62,931 nucleotides of DNA from Limosilactobacillus difficilis. GTDB taxonomy: Bacteria; Bacillota; Bacilli; Lactobacillales; Lactobacillaceae. Below the pieces are notes generated by a model, which did no database searches, had not been told where the DNA came from, and saw only the letters and a program-made list of their open reading frames with translations. Every line of letters starts with the position of its first letter. Position 1 is the stretch's first letter. The DNA lies in contig NZ_CANDNU010000007.1 in the NCBI RefSeq assembly GCF_947387495.1, forward strand, positions 1 to 62,931, in the 5' to 3' direction. Below are positions 48,310-56,986 of this stretch, one piece after another. The translations under genes were made by a program, and so were the position numbers.

Positions 48310-49185
48310 CTAAGCAATAATTTTTTCCATATCCGCCGGCAAATCAGCAGTCAGCGAAACGTTCTTCTGCGTAAACGGATCGGTGAACGAAAGACGACTG
48401 GCATGCAGAGCCTGCCGTTCAATCAAGTTCTGTGAACCGCCATAGAGCTGATCACCCAGTAGGGGATGCCCAAGACTCGCAAAATGTACCCGAATTTGGT
48501 GAGTCCGCCCCGTCTTTAAAACAGCCCGGACCAGTGTCCAGTCTTCCCCACGACGAAGCACCTGGTATTCCGTTTGGGCGGGCTGACCATCGGCGCTAAC
48601 CACCCGTCGAGCCTGACCGGTCACCCGGGTAATTGGCTGATCAATCGTTCCGCCGTCGAGTTCAATCCGCCCCTGAACCAGCGCCAAGTATTGCTTACCC
48701 AGGCAGTGTCCCTGTACTTGTGGACTGATCATGCTCTGGGCAACATGGTTCTTTGCGACCAGCAATAAGCCTGAAGTTCCTTGATCAAGTCGCGTAATCA
48801 AGTGGGGGCGCAAGTCATCCGAGTGTTGCCGCTCCAAGTACCCCTTTACCCGGTTGAGGATGGTATCATTCCCGGTGGTCGGGCCGGGAATCGAAGCTAA
48901 CCCTGCTGGTTTGTTGACTACTAGCCAATTGGCATCCTCGAAAGCAAGCTTCAACTCCTGATCGCTGCTGACGACTTCTGGATCGGCGGCTTCAGCCTGC
49001 ACCTTAATGGTTAGTGGCTGATTTGGCAGAATTTTCGTTGTCGGCCGAACTGGGCGATGATCAACCAAAAACTGACCATCGCCGTGTTTGATATCGTTAA
49101 ATAAACGGTGACCCATCCCCAGGCTCTGCAAATATTTCTTAATTTTAATTGGCTCGTCGCCACGATAAATCCAAGTATTTTCCAT
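48310..49185 (-). CDS. Pseudouridine synthase, RluA/RluD family
   Basis: 291 residues. A short S4-like N-terminal region is followed by the catalytic domain with HLITRLDQGTSGLLLVAK; the Asp is the catalytic residue. KTGRTHQIRVHFASLGHPLLGDQLYGG is the family C-terminal signature. It makes pseudouridine in rRNA or tRNA; the exact site is not predictable. AAAGGGG lies 8 bases before the ATG. Its start is just after the tRNA-Asp terminator. Confidence 0.88.
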   Translation of the reverse strand: MENTWIYRGDEPIKIKKYLQSLGMGHRLFNDIKHGDGQFLVDHRPVRPTTKILPNQPLTIKVQAEAADPEVVSSDQELKLAFEDANWLVVNKPAGLASIPGPTTGNDTILNRVKGYLERQHSDDLRPHLITRLDQGTSGLLLVAKNHVAQSMISPQVQGHCLGKQYLALVQGRIELDGGTIDQPITRVTGQARRVVSADGQPAQTEYQVLRRGEDWTLVRAVLKTGRTHQIRVHFASLGHPLLGDQLYGGSQNLIERQALHASRLSFTDPFTQKNVSLTADLPADMEKIIA

Positions 49186-49206
49186 AGCTAATACCCCTTT
49201 GACGCA

Positions 49207-49237
49207 AGAAAACCGTCGCGGAAACCCACGACGGTTT
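49207..49237 (-). terminator. tRNA-Asp terminator
   Basis: AACCGTCG / CGACGGTT stem with a 10-base loop, followed by UUCUU. Only about 22 bases separate it from the start of the pseudouridine synthase gene. Confidence 0.75.
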
Positions 49238-49247
49238 AATAATAAGA

Positions 49248-49322
49248 CGGTCCGTACGCGACTCGAACGCGTGATCTCATCCGTGACAGGGATGCGTCCT
49301 AAACCAACTAGACCAACGGACC
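49248..49322 (-). tRNA. tRNA-Asp (GUC)
   Basis: 75 bases. Acceptor GGTCCGT/ACGGACC with G73, anticodon stem CATCC/GGATG with loop CTGTCAC, anticodon GTC. T loop TTCGAGT. CCA is not encoded. Confidence 0.95.
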
Positions 49323-49338
49323 ATTGACAACATTTAAA

Positions 49339-49367
49339 ATTATACGGAAGAAATGCAGATTCGTCAA
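49339..49367 (-). promoter_or_regulatory. tRNA-Asp promoter
   Basis: -35 TTGACG (49367-49362), 17-base spacer, -10 TATAAT (49344-49339), about 16 bases before the tRNA. Confidence 0.8.
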
Positions 49368-49382
49368 CAGCTTTTTGATTTT

Positions 49383-49413
49383 TTGTGAGTAAGAATCTGA
49401 CATATTATATAAT
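49383..49413 (+). promoter_or_regulatory. mprF promoter
   Basis: -35 TTGTGA (49383-49388), then TATATA (17-base spacer) overlapping TATAAT (49408-49413). It is divergent from the tRNA-Asp promoter, with 15 bases between the two -35 elements. Confidence 0.55.
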
Positions 49414-49448
49414 AGCTGTAAATTAATTTGAAGCAGGAGGCAGGAAAG

Positions 49449-52004
49449 GTGAAAGTGCAAGGCATTCGCCGTTGGTGGCAACAAAACGAAAGGATTATCC
49501 AAACCATCTTTATGATCTCGGTTGTCCTTTTTGTTATCTTTGCCCTTGGCAATTTTTTTAAAACCGTTAATTGGCAGCAGGTCGGTCACGGCTTAGCTAG
49601 TCTCTCCCCGTTGAGCGTCGCGATCATGTTGGTCCTGGGATGCCTGGCCGTAACCCCGATGCTGGGTTATGACTTTGCCCTCGTTCACCTGCTTCGCCAG
49701 CAAAAGACCTACTCACCAGCCTACATACTCCGTAGCGGCTGGATCACTAACACCCTTACCAACATCGCTGGTTTTGGTGGTCTGTTGGGGGCCACTTTAC
49801 GGGCCTATTTTTATGGTAAAAAGTCATCCAAAACTCAAATTCTCCTGGCGATCTCGAAAATTACCATCTTCTTGTTATCCGGCTTATCCGTTCTCTGCTG
49901 GCTAGCCCTAGCTCTCATTTTCATTTTCCACAGCGGAAATCATCTCACCCGTTACAGTATCTGGCTGATCGGCGGTGGCTGCTACTTTCCGCTGATCTTT
50001 GCCATTACCCAGTTTCACGACTCGAAATTGTTTCATGATCTGACGCTCAAACTCGAACTCGGCATCGTCGCTAGTTCGACGCTCGAATGGTTTTTTGTCG
50101 CCCTTTTCTTCATCCTGATCGGTGTCTTGATGCGGGTTCAGACCAACTTTGTTGCCGTGCTGCCGATGTACATCATTGCCGAAATCATCGGGGTGGTATC
50201 GATGGTCCCAGGGGCATTAGGGTCCTTTGATTTTATCATGTTGATGGAGTTATCCCTACTCGGTGTTCCCCGTTCTACCGCTGTCGTCTGGTTGCTGCTG
50301 TTCCGGGTCTTTTACTACATCGTTCCGGTCATTATCGGCGGCATCCTGGCCTTAACCGAGTTGGGCAATCGGATTAACCGCCATTTTAATGATTTGCCGC
50401 GGCAAGGAATTCACCAACTCTCCCACGGCCTGTTGACAGCCTTTATGTATGCTTCCGGCATTTTGATACTCTTGTCTGCTTCCCTTCCCGACCTCACAGC
50501 TAGCAACAAGTTTTTAATGCACTTTTACCCTTTCACTTTCTTCTTTTTACACCAGCTGACCACGGTTTTGTTTGCCATCGCCCTCCTGAGCTGTGCTCGC
50601 GGGATCGAATCCCGGTTAAAAAAGGCATACTGGCCAACGCTGGCGCTCCTTTTAGTCGGTATCATCAACACCTTATGGAACCTCGGAACGTGGGGACTGA
50701 CCATCTACCTTACCGTGGTTCTATTAATGGTCCTGTTTAGCCGCAAAACCCTCTACCGGGAAAAGTTTGTTTACGGCATTGGCAAAATCATTATCGACAG
50801 CACTATTTTTCTGGGCTCGTTAATCGTCTATACCATCATTGGCATCATTAACCGTTCCCAGTATCTGGCCACCCATCATATTCCCGCCTTCCTCGTTTTT
50901 CCTGGGGAAAAAATCTGGCTATCGGGACTCATCGGCCTGTTGCTCGGCCTACTGGTAATGTTTGTCATCATGCGTTACTTCACCAGCGCCATCGATCCCT
51001 TCGCCGGTTTTGATTCTGTCGACACCAACCGCCTGCGAGCCATCATTGACGAATTTGGTGGTAACGAAACCAGCCACCTGGCCTTTCTCAATGATAAACA
51101 AATCTATTACTACCAAATTGACGGCCACGACCAACTCTTCTTTATGTTCCGTCCTAAATATGACAAATTAATCATCATGGGCGAACCAGTCGGTAATCAA
51201 CACTACCTACGCCCGGCTCTTCGGCAACTGATGGAGGAAGCGGACCGCTACGGTTACCAACTTGTCTTTTATGAAGTCGGTGCACCGACAACCATGCTAC
51301 TACACGAATTTGGCTTTGATTTCTTGAAGACGGGGGAAGACGGTTTAGTAAAGCTGGCTGACTTTACCCTCGCCGGTAAGCGGCAGCGATCACAACGGGC
51401 GCTGATGCATAAGTTTAACCGGGAAGGCTACCAATTCAGCATCGTTCAGCCACCCTTTGACCATGAACTGATGAACCAGATGAAGGCTGTCTCAGATGAT
51501 TGGCTAGGTCAAGCCGTCGAGAAAGGATTTTCCCTGGGCTTCTTTTCCTCCGCCTACCTCAACCAAGCTCCCGTCGCCCTAGTGCGCAACCGCGAAGGGC
51601 AACTAGTAGCTTTCGCCTCCCTGATGCTAACTGGCGGTCATAAGATCCTCACCATCGATTTGATGCGCCACAGTCAGGCAGCCCCGTCGGGAATCATGGA
51701 CAAAATCTTCGTCAGCATGTTCCAGTACGGTCAAGCTCATGGCTACCAATTCTTTGACCTCGGGATGGCACCTTTAGCTAACGTCGGTGAATCGCCCTTC
51801 AGCTTCTTTGAAGAAAAAGTAGCTCATTTTATCTACGAATACGGCTATCAATTGTATGGTTTCCGGGGGCTCCGCCATTACAAAGCCAAATACGCGACAA
51901 GCTGGCAACCACGCTACATCGTCTACCGGCGAAAGAGTTCGCTGATTTCGACCATGCTGGCGATTGTCAGCGTGATTAACCAGCGGGCCGGCGAACAACA
52001 ATAG
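49449..52004 (+). CDS. mprF: Phosphatidylglycerol lysyltransferase/flippase
   Basis: 851 residues. About 14 N-terminal membrane segments form the flippase part, and the C-terminal cytosolic synthase domain (from about residue 510) carries the aminoacyl-PG synthase signature (GGNETSHLAFL, YFDLGMAPLANVGE-type FFDLGMAPLANVG, RGLRHYKAKYAT). It transfers an amino acid, usually lysine, from tRNA to phosphatidylglycerol, giving resistance to cationic peptides. The start at GTG 49449 is chosen because AGGAGG lies 8 bases upstream; the longer frame from 49428 includes that site. Confidence 0.92.
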   Translation: MKVQGIRRWWQQNERIIQTIFMISVVLFVIFALGNFFKTVNWQQVGHGLASLSPLSVAIMLVLGCLAVTPMLGYDFALVHLLRQQKTYSPAYILRSGWITNTLTNIAGFGGLLGATLRAYFYGKKSSKTQILLAISKITIFLLSGLSVLCWLALALIFIFHSGNHLTRYSIWLIGGGCYFPLIFAITQFHDSKLFHDLTLKLELGIVASSTLEWFFVALFFILIGVLMRVQTNFVAVLPMYIIAEIIGVVSMVPGALGSFDFIMLMELSLLGVPRSTAVVWLLLFRVFYYIVPVIIGGILALTELGNRINRHFNDLPRQGIHQLSHGLLTAFMYASGILILLSASLPDLTASNKFLMHFYPFTFFFLHQLTTVLFAIALLSCARGIESRLKKAYWPTLALLLVGIINTLWNLGTWGLTIYLTVVLLMVLFSRKTLYREKFVYGIGKIIIDSTIFLGSLIVYTIIGIINRSQYLATHHIPAFLVFPGEKIWLSGLIGLLLGLLVMFVIMRYFTSAIDPFAGFDSVDTNRLRAIIDEFGGNETSHLAFLNDKQIYYYQIDGHDQLFFMFRPKYDKLIIMGEPVGNQHYLRPALRQLMEEADRYGYQLVFYEVGAPTTMLLHEFGFDFLKTGEDGLVKLADFTLAGKRQRSQRALMHKFNREGYQFSIVQPPFDHELMNQMKAVSDDWLGQAVEKGFSLGFFSSAYLNQAPVALVRNREGQLVAFASLMLTGGHKILTIDLMRHSQAAPSGIMDKIFVSMFQYGQAHGYQFFDLGMAPLANVGESPFSFFEEKVAHFIYEYGYQLYGFRGLRHYKAKYATSWQPRYIVYRRKSSLISTMLAIVSVINQRAGEQQ

Positions 52005-52016
52005 CCATAACAAAAC

Positions 52017-52058
52017 AAACCGACCAGCCACTTTTGCAAGTAACTGGTCGGTTTTATT
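52017..52058 (+). terminator. mprF terminator
   Basis: 11-bp stem AAACCGACCAG / CTGGTCGGTTT followed by UAUU, 12 bases after the stop. Confidence 0.85.
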
Positions 52059-52081
52059 AATTCACATAACTGCCGCGACTA

Positions 52082-53524
52082 TTAGAGGTTCTTATCCATC
52101 GTAAAAGTAAGCTTTGACATCCCCATGCTGTCCATCAGCAGCTTACTGATGAGCCGCTTAGTCTTCTTACCAACCCGCAAATTCATCTCGGCACTCTGGT
52201 CACTCAAGAAGCGTTCGTTTTCCTCGCCCTTCTTGTTAGCAGCGGCCGCCGCAGTTTCATTTACCCAACGGTAAAGTTCTTCCCGCATGTCCTTCAAAAA
52301 GGCCCGGTCTTCGTGAAGGAATTTTGCGTAGTGGCTTTCCACCGTCAGTGACAGCAGACGTTGCATCCAGTAGGCACTCCGCAGATTGCCCATGTTGAGC
52401 TTAGACGGAGTGATCGCGTAACTCGGGCTGATGGTAGTAGCTTCACTGAAGAACGGAACAAAGGGAGCAAAGGTCGGGACCCCCAGGCAAAGCCACATGA
52501 TGTGGTTAGCATTAGCTGGCAGGTCGGGCCGCACTTGCAAAATGTGTGAGTTTTGGGTTCGGCTCAAACCAATCGGCCGGAATTCGACCTTTTGTGCTGG
52601 CGTGCCGTTGCCCAGCGGATCATAAGGCGTGTTCTGGTAGTGACTCCCCAGGAAGTATTCGATATCGCCCAGACTGATCTTATGGTTCGTCCGGCTAATA
52701 AACGGCAGATCGTAGTCCCGCGGATCGTAGTCGATCGACGGGTTCATCAAACGATGACCATACCATTGCCGCGGAGTGTTGTAATGCTGGTCGAAACTCG
52801 TGGCTGTCCCGAAAATGTGCCGGAAATCCCAGCCCTCTTTGTCGGGATTCAAGTGGTTGTCAGCTACAAATTCCTGAATTCCGTCAGACCACATAAAGTT
52901 ATCATTGTCATTAAAATCAACTTGCTGAATAGCTACCCGGTTCCCGGTCACAGCATAAGCATCGTCCGGAATCCGTTGGGCAACCCAGTGATGGCCCGTA
53001 ACGATTTCCATGTACCAAATGTCATTTTCGTCGTTGAAAATAACCCCGTTGCCTTCAGCAGAGCCATACTGAGCAATCACTTCACCCAGACGCTTCACTG
53101 CGTCACGGGCACTGTCACAAAACGGCAGAGTCATCGCAACGATAACGTCTTCGTTGACCCCACTCTCGGTGTTCAACGGATCATAAGCTAAAACGCGTTC
53201 GTTGGCATAGACACTTTCGGTTGCACTCATACCAACACCCTTTTCGTTAAAGCCGCTCTCGTCGAAAACCCCTTCCTTATGCAGGTTATTATCAATGTTG
53301 GGCACCCCTTGGTAACGGTAACCGTCACGAGGGCACTGACCAACGAACTTGTTAAGGTAGGAATGAACACTATGATCACGATTATGATAACTTGGGTAGA
53401 CCTTTACTTTCTGCGGGTCCAGTGGACCAAAGGTATCCACATTGCGGCCTGCCATCGTGGAACCATCAATTGTGGCATCTTTTCCGGCAAGAAAAGTCGT
53501 ACATTCTGCAATTCGTTTTGCCAT
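52082..53524 (-). CDS. pepD: Dipeptidase, C69 family
   Basis: 480 residues matching lactobacillar PepD, an Ntn-type cysteine dipeptidase of broad specificity in peptide use. The nucleophile is the Cys in IAECTTFLAGKDATIDGSTM near the N-terminus. WYMEIVTGHHWVAQRIPDDAY is a family signature. The start at ATG 53524 (MAKRIAECTT) is preferred: an ATG at 53536 sits directly on its own Shine-Dalgarno. Confidence 0.9.
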   Translation of the reverse strand: MAKRIAECTTFLAGKDATIDGSTMAGRNVDTFGPLDPQKVKVYPSYHNRDHSVHSYLNKFVGQCPRDGYRYQGVPNIDNNLHKEGVFDESGFNEKGVGMSATESVYANERVLAYDPLNTESGVNEDVIVAMTLPFCDSARDAVKRLGEVIAQYGSAEGNGVIFNDENDIWYMEIVTGHHWVAQRIPDDAYAVTGNRVAIQQVDFNDNDNFMWSDGIQEFVADNHLNPDKEGWDFRHIFGTATSFDQHYNTPRQWYGHRLMNPSIDYDPRDYDLPFISRTNHKISLGDIEYFLGSHYQNTPYDPLGNGTPAQKVEFRPIGLSRTQNSHILQVRPDLPANANHIMWLCLGVPTFAPFVPFFSEATTISPSYAITPSKLNMGNLRSAYWMQRLLSLTVESHYAKFLHEDRAFLKDMREELYRWVNETAAAAANKKGEENERFLSDQSAEMNLRVGKKTKRLISKLLMDSMGMSKLTFTMDKNL

Positions 53525-53571
53525 TCCTGACAACATCCTTCCTAGTTATGTCTTTCTATATTTACTAGACC

Positions 53572-53600
53572 ATTGTATATGCTAATCAAAATGCGTGCAA
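53572..53600 (-). promoter_or_regulatory. pepD promoter
   Basis: -35 TTGCAC (53600-53595), 17-base spacer, -10 TACAAT (53577-53572). Confidence 0.6.
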
Positions 53601-53644
53601 CACAGATGCAAAGCACATCTTTTCAGGAAATATTAAAAAAGCGG

Positions 53645-53673
53645 TTGATAGACAGAGCAATGCCTAATATAAT
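53645..53673 (+). promoter_or_regulatory. aro operon promoter
   Basis: -35 TTGATA (53645-53650), 17-base spacer, perfect -10 TATAAT (53668-53673). The transcript would carry a leader of about 310 bases before aroF. Confidence 0.8.
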
Positions 53674-53724
53674 GTTAACTAAATTGAAATCTAATTAAAC
53701 TTTAATAAAGCAAAGGAGTTTCTC

Positions 53725-53784
53725 ATGATGGAATGGCGAGTCAATCAATTGAACGCGTTTTATAACGGTTATCGGTCCAGATAA
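53725..53784 (+). CDS. Candidate aro leader peptide (19 residues)
   Basis: ATG-initiated frame encoding MMEWRVNQLNAFYNGYRSR, with AAAGGAG (53712-53718) 6 bases upstream, a much better site than expected for a random short frame. It contains Trp4, Phe12, Tyr13 and Tyr16. Its last codons form the 5' arm of the first leader stem, so translation through to its stop would disrupt that stem. This is the layout of ribosome-mediated attenuation. It is a prediction from sequence only. Confidence 0.6.
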   Translation: MMEWRVNQLNAFYNGYRSR

Positions 53785-53888
53785 TGCTTGTGCAACTTGC
53801 GCGGGCATTACATCCCGCACAAGTTGCGACCAATAACCGATTTTCATCATGGAAATTGAGCCGCAACGAAGAAGAAGCGTTGCGGCTC
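53766..53888 (+). promoter_or_regulatory. aro leader stems
   Basis: Outer stem CGGTTATCGGTC (53766-53777) / GACCAATAACCG (53828-53839) and inner stem GCAACTTGCGCGGG (53792-53805) / CCCGCACAAGTTGC (53814-53827). The sequence CTTGTGC just upstream (53787-53793) can instead pair with GCACAAG in the 3' arm, offering an alternative fold. A second hairpin GAGCCGCAACG / CGTTGCGGCTC covers 53858-53888. Confidence 0.65.
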
Positions 53889-53922
53889 CCTTCATCTCAC
53901 GAATCTCATTCAAGGATTCCAG

Positions 53923-53955
53923 GGTTTCGCATCGCCGCGAAGCCTTTTTCTTTTT
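53923..53955 (+). terminator. aro leader attenuator terminator
   Basis: 8-bp stem GGTTTCGC (53923-53930) / GCGAAGCC (53937-53944), one wobble pair, loop ATCGCC, followed by UUUUUCUUUUU. It lies upstream of the aroF start within the leader transcript, so it must be bypassed for aro expression. Confidence 0.8.
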
Positions 53956-53988
53956 GCCAGATGTTGAGATTGAATGGAGGAAATGCAC

Positions 53989-54996
53989 ATGATTATTGTT
54001 TTACCAGAATCCACCGCTGCCACCGATATTAACAAATTGACCGCCATTTTCGGTCACCATCGCGACGTCTTCACCCACCGCAACCGGATTTCAATTGCCG
54101 GCATCAGCATCGACCAATTGCCGGCTGCAATTCGGCAAAACGCCCTGGAGATCATCACTGACGTTCCCGCAGCTATCCAAAGTTCTCGCCTCCTGCACCC
54201 CGAAAATGAAGTTATTCGCCTCCCCCACACAACCATCGGTGATGGCAGCTTGGCCATCATGGCGGGGCCATGCAGTGTTGAAAGCGAAGAACACGTCAGA
54301 AAAATGGCTGCCGTTGCCAAGCAAGGCGGGGCTACCGTTCTCCGTGGTGGTGCTTTTAAGCCACGGACATCACCATACTCCTTCCAGGGGCTCGGGGAAG
54401 CCGGCCTGAAATTTCTCCGCGAAGCCGCGGACGAACAGGGAATGGACGTCATTACTGAAGTGATGGATGACGAACACGTTCCCATGGTCGCACAATACAC
54501 TGATATCATTCAAATCGGTTCCCGCAACATGCAAAACTTCTCCCTGCTGAAAGCCGTGGGCAAAACCAATATTCCCGTCGCCCTGAAGCGCGGAATGAGT
54601 GCCACCGTGGATGACTGGTTAAACGCCGCTGAATACATTGCTGCAGAAGGCAATCACCAAATCATGCTGGTCGAACGTGGAATTCGGACCTTCGACAATA
54701 CCCACACCCGTAACACTTTCGACGCGGGGGCCATCGCTGTCCTGCGTCAGTTGACTCCCTTCCCGATCATTGCCGACCCGAGCCACGCAACCGGTGATCG
54801 CAGCCTGGTCGGTCCCGTCGGTTTAGCCGGAATAGCTGCTGGGGCGGATGGGTTGATCGTTGAAATTCATGACCATCCCGAACAGGCGCTCTCTGACGGT
54901 CCCCAGGCTTTAACACCGGCAATGTTCCAACAATTGGCCAAAAAGAGCCTGGCAATGCATAACTTGATGAACAATTTTGAGGAGGTGGATGCCTAA
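53989..54996 (+). CDS. aroF: 3-deoxy-7-phosphoheptulonate synthase (type I-beta, ferredoxin-like domain)
   Basis: 335 residues. It makes DAHP from phosphoenolpyruvate and erythrose 4-phosphate, the first step of aromatic biosynthesis. Residues about 1-65 are a ferredoxin-like regulatory domain, which in Thermotoga-type enzymes confers feedback inhibition. The barrel has MAGPCSVES, GGAFKPRTSPYSFQGLG, and DPSHATGDR near the C-terminus. The start at ATG 53989 (MIIVLPEST) has GGAGG 8 bases upstream; two in-frame ATGs before it are worse spaced. First gene of the aro operon. Confidence 0.95.
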   Translation: MIIVLPESTAATDINKLTAIFGHHRDVFTHRNRISIAGISIDQLPAAIRQNALEIITDVPAAIQSSRLLHPENEVIRLPHTTIGDGSLAIMAGPCSVESEEHVRKMAAVAKQGGATVLRGGAFKPRTSPYSFQGLGEAGLKFLREAADEQGMDVITEVMDDEHVPMVAQYTDIIQIGSRNMQNFSLLKAVGKTNIPVALKRGMSATVDDWLNAAEYIAAEGNHQIMLVERGIRTFDNTHTRNTFDAGAIAVLRQLTPFPIIADPSHATGDRSLVGPVGLAGIAAGADGLIVEIHDHPEQALSDGPQALTPAMFQQLAKKSLAMHNLMNNFEEVDA

Positions 54997-56078
54997 TGGA
55001 AACAATTCACGTGACGACCAAGTCCAAAGAATACGACATCCTCATCGCCAACGGCCTGCTCCAACAACTCGGCCGAATTATCAGCCAAGTATGGTCCAAA
55101 CGCAAGGTGCTCATCATTACCGACACGAACGTCGCTCCCCACTACCTGCGCGGCGTAACAGAACAGATCCAAAGTGCCGGTTTTAGTGCGGCCAGTCTGA
55201 CGGTTCCAGCTGGTGAAAGCAGCAAATCCTGGCAAGTCCTCCAACAGACCATCACGGCCTGCGCCGCTAATCAGCTCAGCCGGACTGACGGAATCATTGC
55301 TCTCGGTGGTGGGGTTATCGGCGACCTGGCAGGGTTAACCGCATCCCTCTGGCTTAGGGGAATCAGTCTGATTCAAATTCCAACCTCGCTCTTGGCCCAG
55401 GTGGACAGTTCCGTCGGCGGCAAAACGGCAATCGACATCCCCAGCGGGAAAAATCTGGTCGGCACCTTTTACCAACCCGACCTCGTGGTGATCGATCCCG
55501 ATACCCTCACCACACTCCCGTCGCGGGTCACTGTTGAAGGCTACGGCGAAGTAGTCAAGTGTGCTGCAATGAAGGGCGGCATATTCTGGAACCTCGTCCA
55601 ACAAGTGCAGAATCCCGCCGATATCCCCGCTCATGCTAATGAACTGATCCTCCACAGTATCCGCTTCAAAGCAGATGTCGTTTCCCAGGACGAACGTGAA
55701 GGCAATCTCCGGCGCCTGCTGAATTTTGGCCATACTATCGGCCACGGGATTGAACTAGCAGCGCACGGTCGGCTTTTCCATGGAGAAGCAGTAGCGGTCG
55801 GCACCTTCCAGATTTGCCGACAATTTGAACGACTCGGCCTGACTGCGCCAGGCACCAGCGATCAAGTTGGCCGGGCCTTGCAGGCAGTGGGCTTGCCGCT
55901 GACTGATTCGCTTCTCGGCACACCGGCGATGTTTGCGGCGATGCGGCATGACAAAAAGGTCCGAAAAGGACGCCTAACTTTCGTCTACCTGAAACAAATC
56001 GGCCAGCCGGCATTCTACCCGGTTGATGTCACACAATTAGAAACTTGGCTGCAGTTCGATAACAATGATGGGAAGTGA
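54996..56078 (+). CDS. aroB: 3-dehydroquinate synthase
   Basis: 360 residues, NAD-dependent cyclisation of DAHP. Conserved GGGVIGDLAG (nucleotide binding), QIPTSLLAQVDSSVGGKTAI (catalytic and substrate-binding) and LNFGHTIGHGIE with Zn-ligand histidines. The ATG overlaps the aroF stop by one base (TAATG), so translation is coupled. Confidence 0.95.
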   Translation: METIHVTTKSKEYDILIANGLLQQLGRIISQVWSKRKVLIITDTNVAPHYLRGVTEQIQSAGFSAASLTVPAGESSKSWQVLQQTITACAANQLSRTDGIIALGGGVIGDLAGLTASLWLRGISLIQIPTSLLAQVDSSVGGKTAIDIPSGKNLVGTFYQPDLVVIDPDTLTTLPSRVTVEGYGEVVKCAAMKGGIFWNLVQQVQNPADIPAHANELILHSIRFKADVVSQDEREGNLRRLLNFGHTIGHGIELAAHGRLFHGEAVAVGTFQICRQFERLGLTAPGTSDQVGRALQAVGLPLTDSLLGTPAMFAAMRHDKKVRKGRLTFVYLKQIGQPAFYPVDVTQLETWLQFDNNDGK

Positions 56079-56084
56079 GATTGG

Positions 56085-56984
56085 ATGAGCCCCCAAAACG
56101 ACATGATGGTTCCCCAAATCGATGGGCAAACCCGCTTACTCGGCATTTTTGCTAGTCCAATCAGTCATTCCCTATCCCCTGCAATGCACAATCTGGCTTG
56201 CGCCCGCCTGCACCTCAATTACGCTTACCTCGCCTTTGACGTTAACCGTCAAGGCTTGCCCGCGGCTATTCAAGCCATGAAGACACTCAAGATGCGCGGA
56301 GCTAACCTTTCCATGCCCAACAAGGAAGCAGTCCTTCCCCTTCTGGACAAGTTAACGCCCATCGCTCGTTTATCAGGAGCTGTCAACACAATCATCAATG
56401 ATCATGGTCAGCTGACTGGTGACACGACAGACGGTCGTGGTGTCACCAACGACCTCGCTGCCCACGGCCATTCCGTGACTGGCCAGACGATTACCATAAT
56501 CGGTGCCGGTGGTGCGGCCACGCCCATTGCCATCCAGACGGCCCTCGACGGGGCCAAAGAATTGCACCTCTTTAACCGTCACGGGCCTCACTGGCAAAAA
56601 GCACAAAGTTTAGTCCAGCTCATCAATCAAAAAACAGCGGCAACTGCCCACCTTCACGCCCTCGAAGACCAGCAAATCCTGCGCAAGTGCTTAGCGTCCT
56701 CCGCAATTTTGATCGATGCTACCACCCTGGGGATGGGCAAGTGGAAAGACCTCAGTCCGATCACCGATCCTAGCATGCTTCGCCCTGATCTGGTTGTCTA
56801 CGATACGGTTTATGAGCCGCGGCAAACAAAGCTCCTACGCCTAGCACGTCAGACCGGAGTTCAGCACAGCTACAATGGCTTGGGAATGCTGCTCTACCAA
56901 GGAGCTGCCGCATTTCAAGAGTGGACGGGACAGCAAATGCCAGTTGACATCATCCGGCAAGAAATTTTTGAAAGAGGTGACTGA
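56085..56984 (+). CDS. aroE: Shikimate dehydrogenase
   Basis: 299 residues, NADP-dependent reduction of 3-dehydroshikimate. The substrate motif FASPISHSLSPAMHN, the catalytic Lys in SMPNKEAVLPLLD, and the Rossmann GAGGAATPIAIQ are present. Six bases after aroB. A role with quinate (YdiB-like) cannot be excluded, but the operon points to aroE. Confidence 0.92.
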   Translation: MSPQNDMMVPQIDGQTRLLGIFASPISHSLSPAMHNLACARLHLNYAYLAFDVNRQGLPAAIQAMKTLKMRGANLSMPNKEAVLPLLDKLTPIARLSGAVNTIINDHGQLTGDTTDGRGVTNDLAAHGHSVTGQTITIIGAGGAATPIAIQTALDGAKELHLFNRHGPHWQKAQSLVQLINQKTAATAHLHALEDQQILRKCLASSAILIDATTLGMGKWKDLSPITDPSMLRPDLVVYDTVYEPRQTKLLRLARQTGVQHSYNGLGMLLYQGAAAFQEWTGQQMPVDIIRQEIFERGD

Positions 56985-56986
56985 TA

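Noticed and set aside
53890-53955. T-box riboswitch upstream of aroF
   Set aside because: The segment around 53921 (CAGGGTTTCGCATCGCCGCG) only partly resembles the T-box consensus AGGGTGGNACCGCG, and no stem I motifs were seen. The leader-peptide layout fits better.
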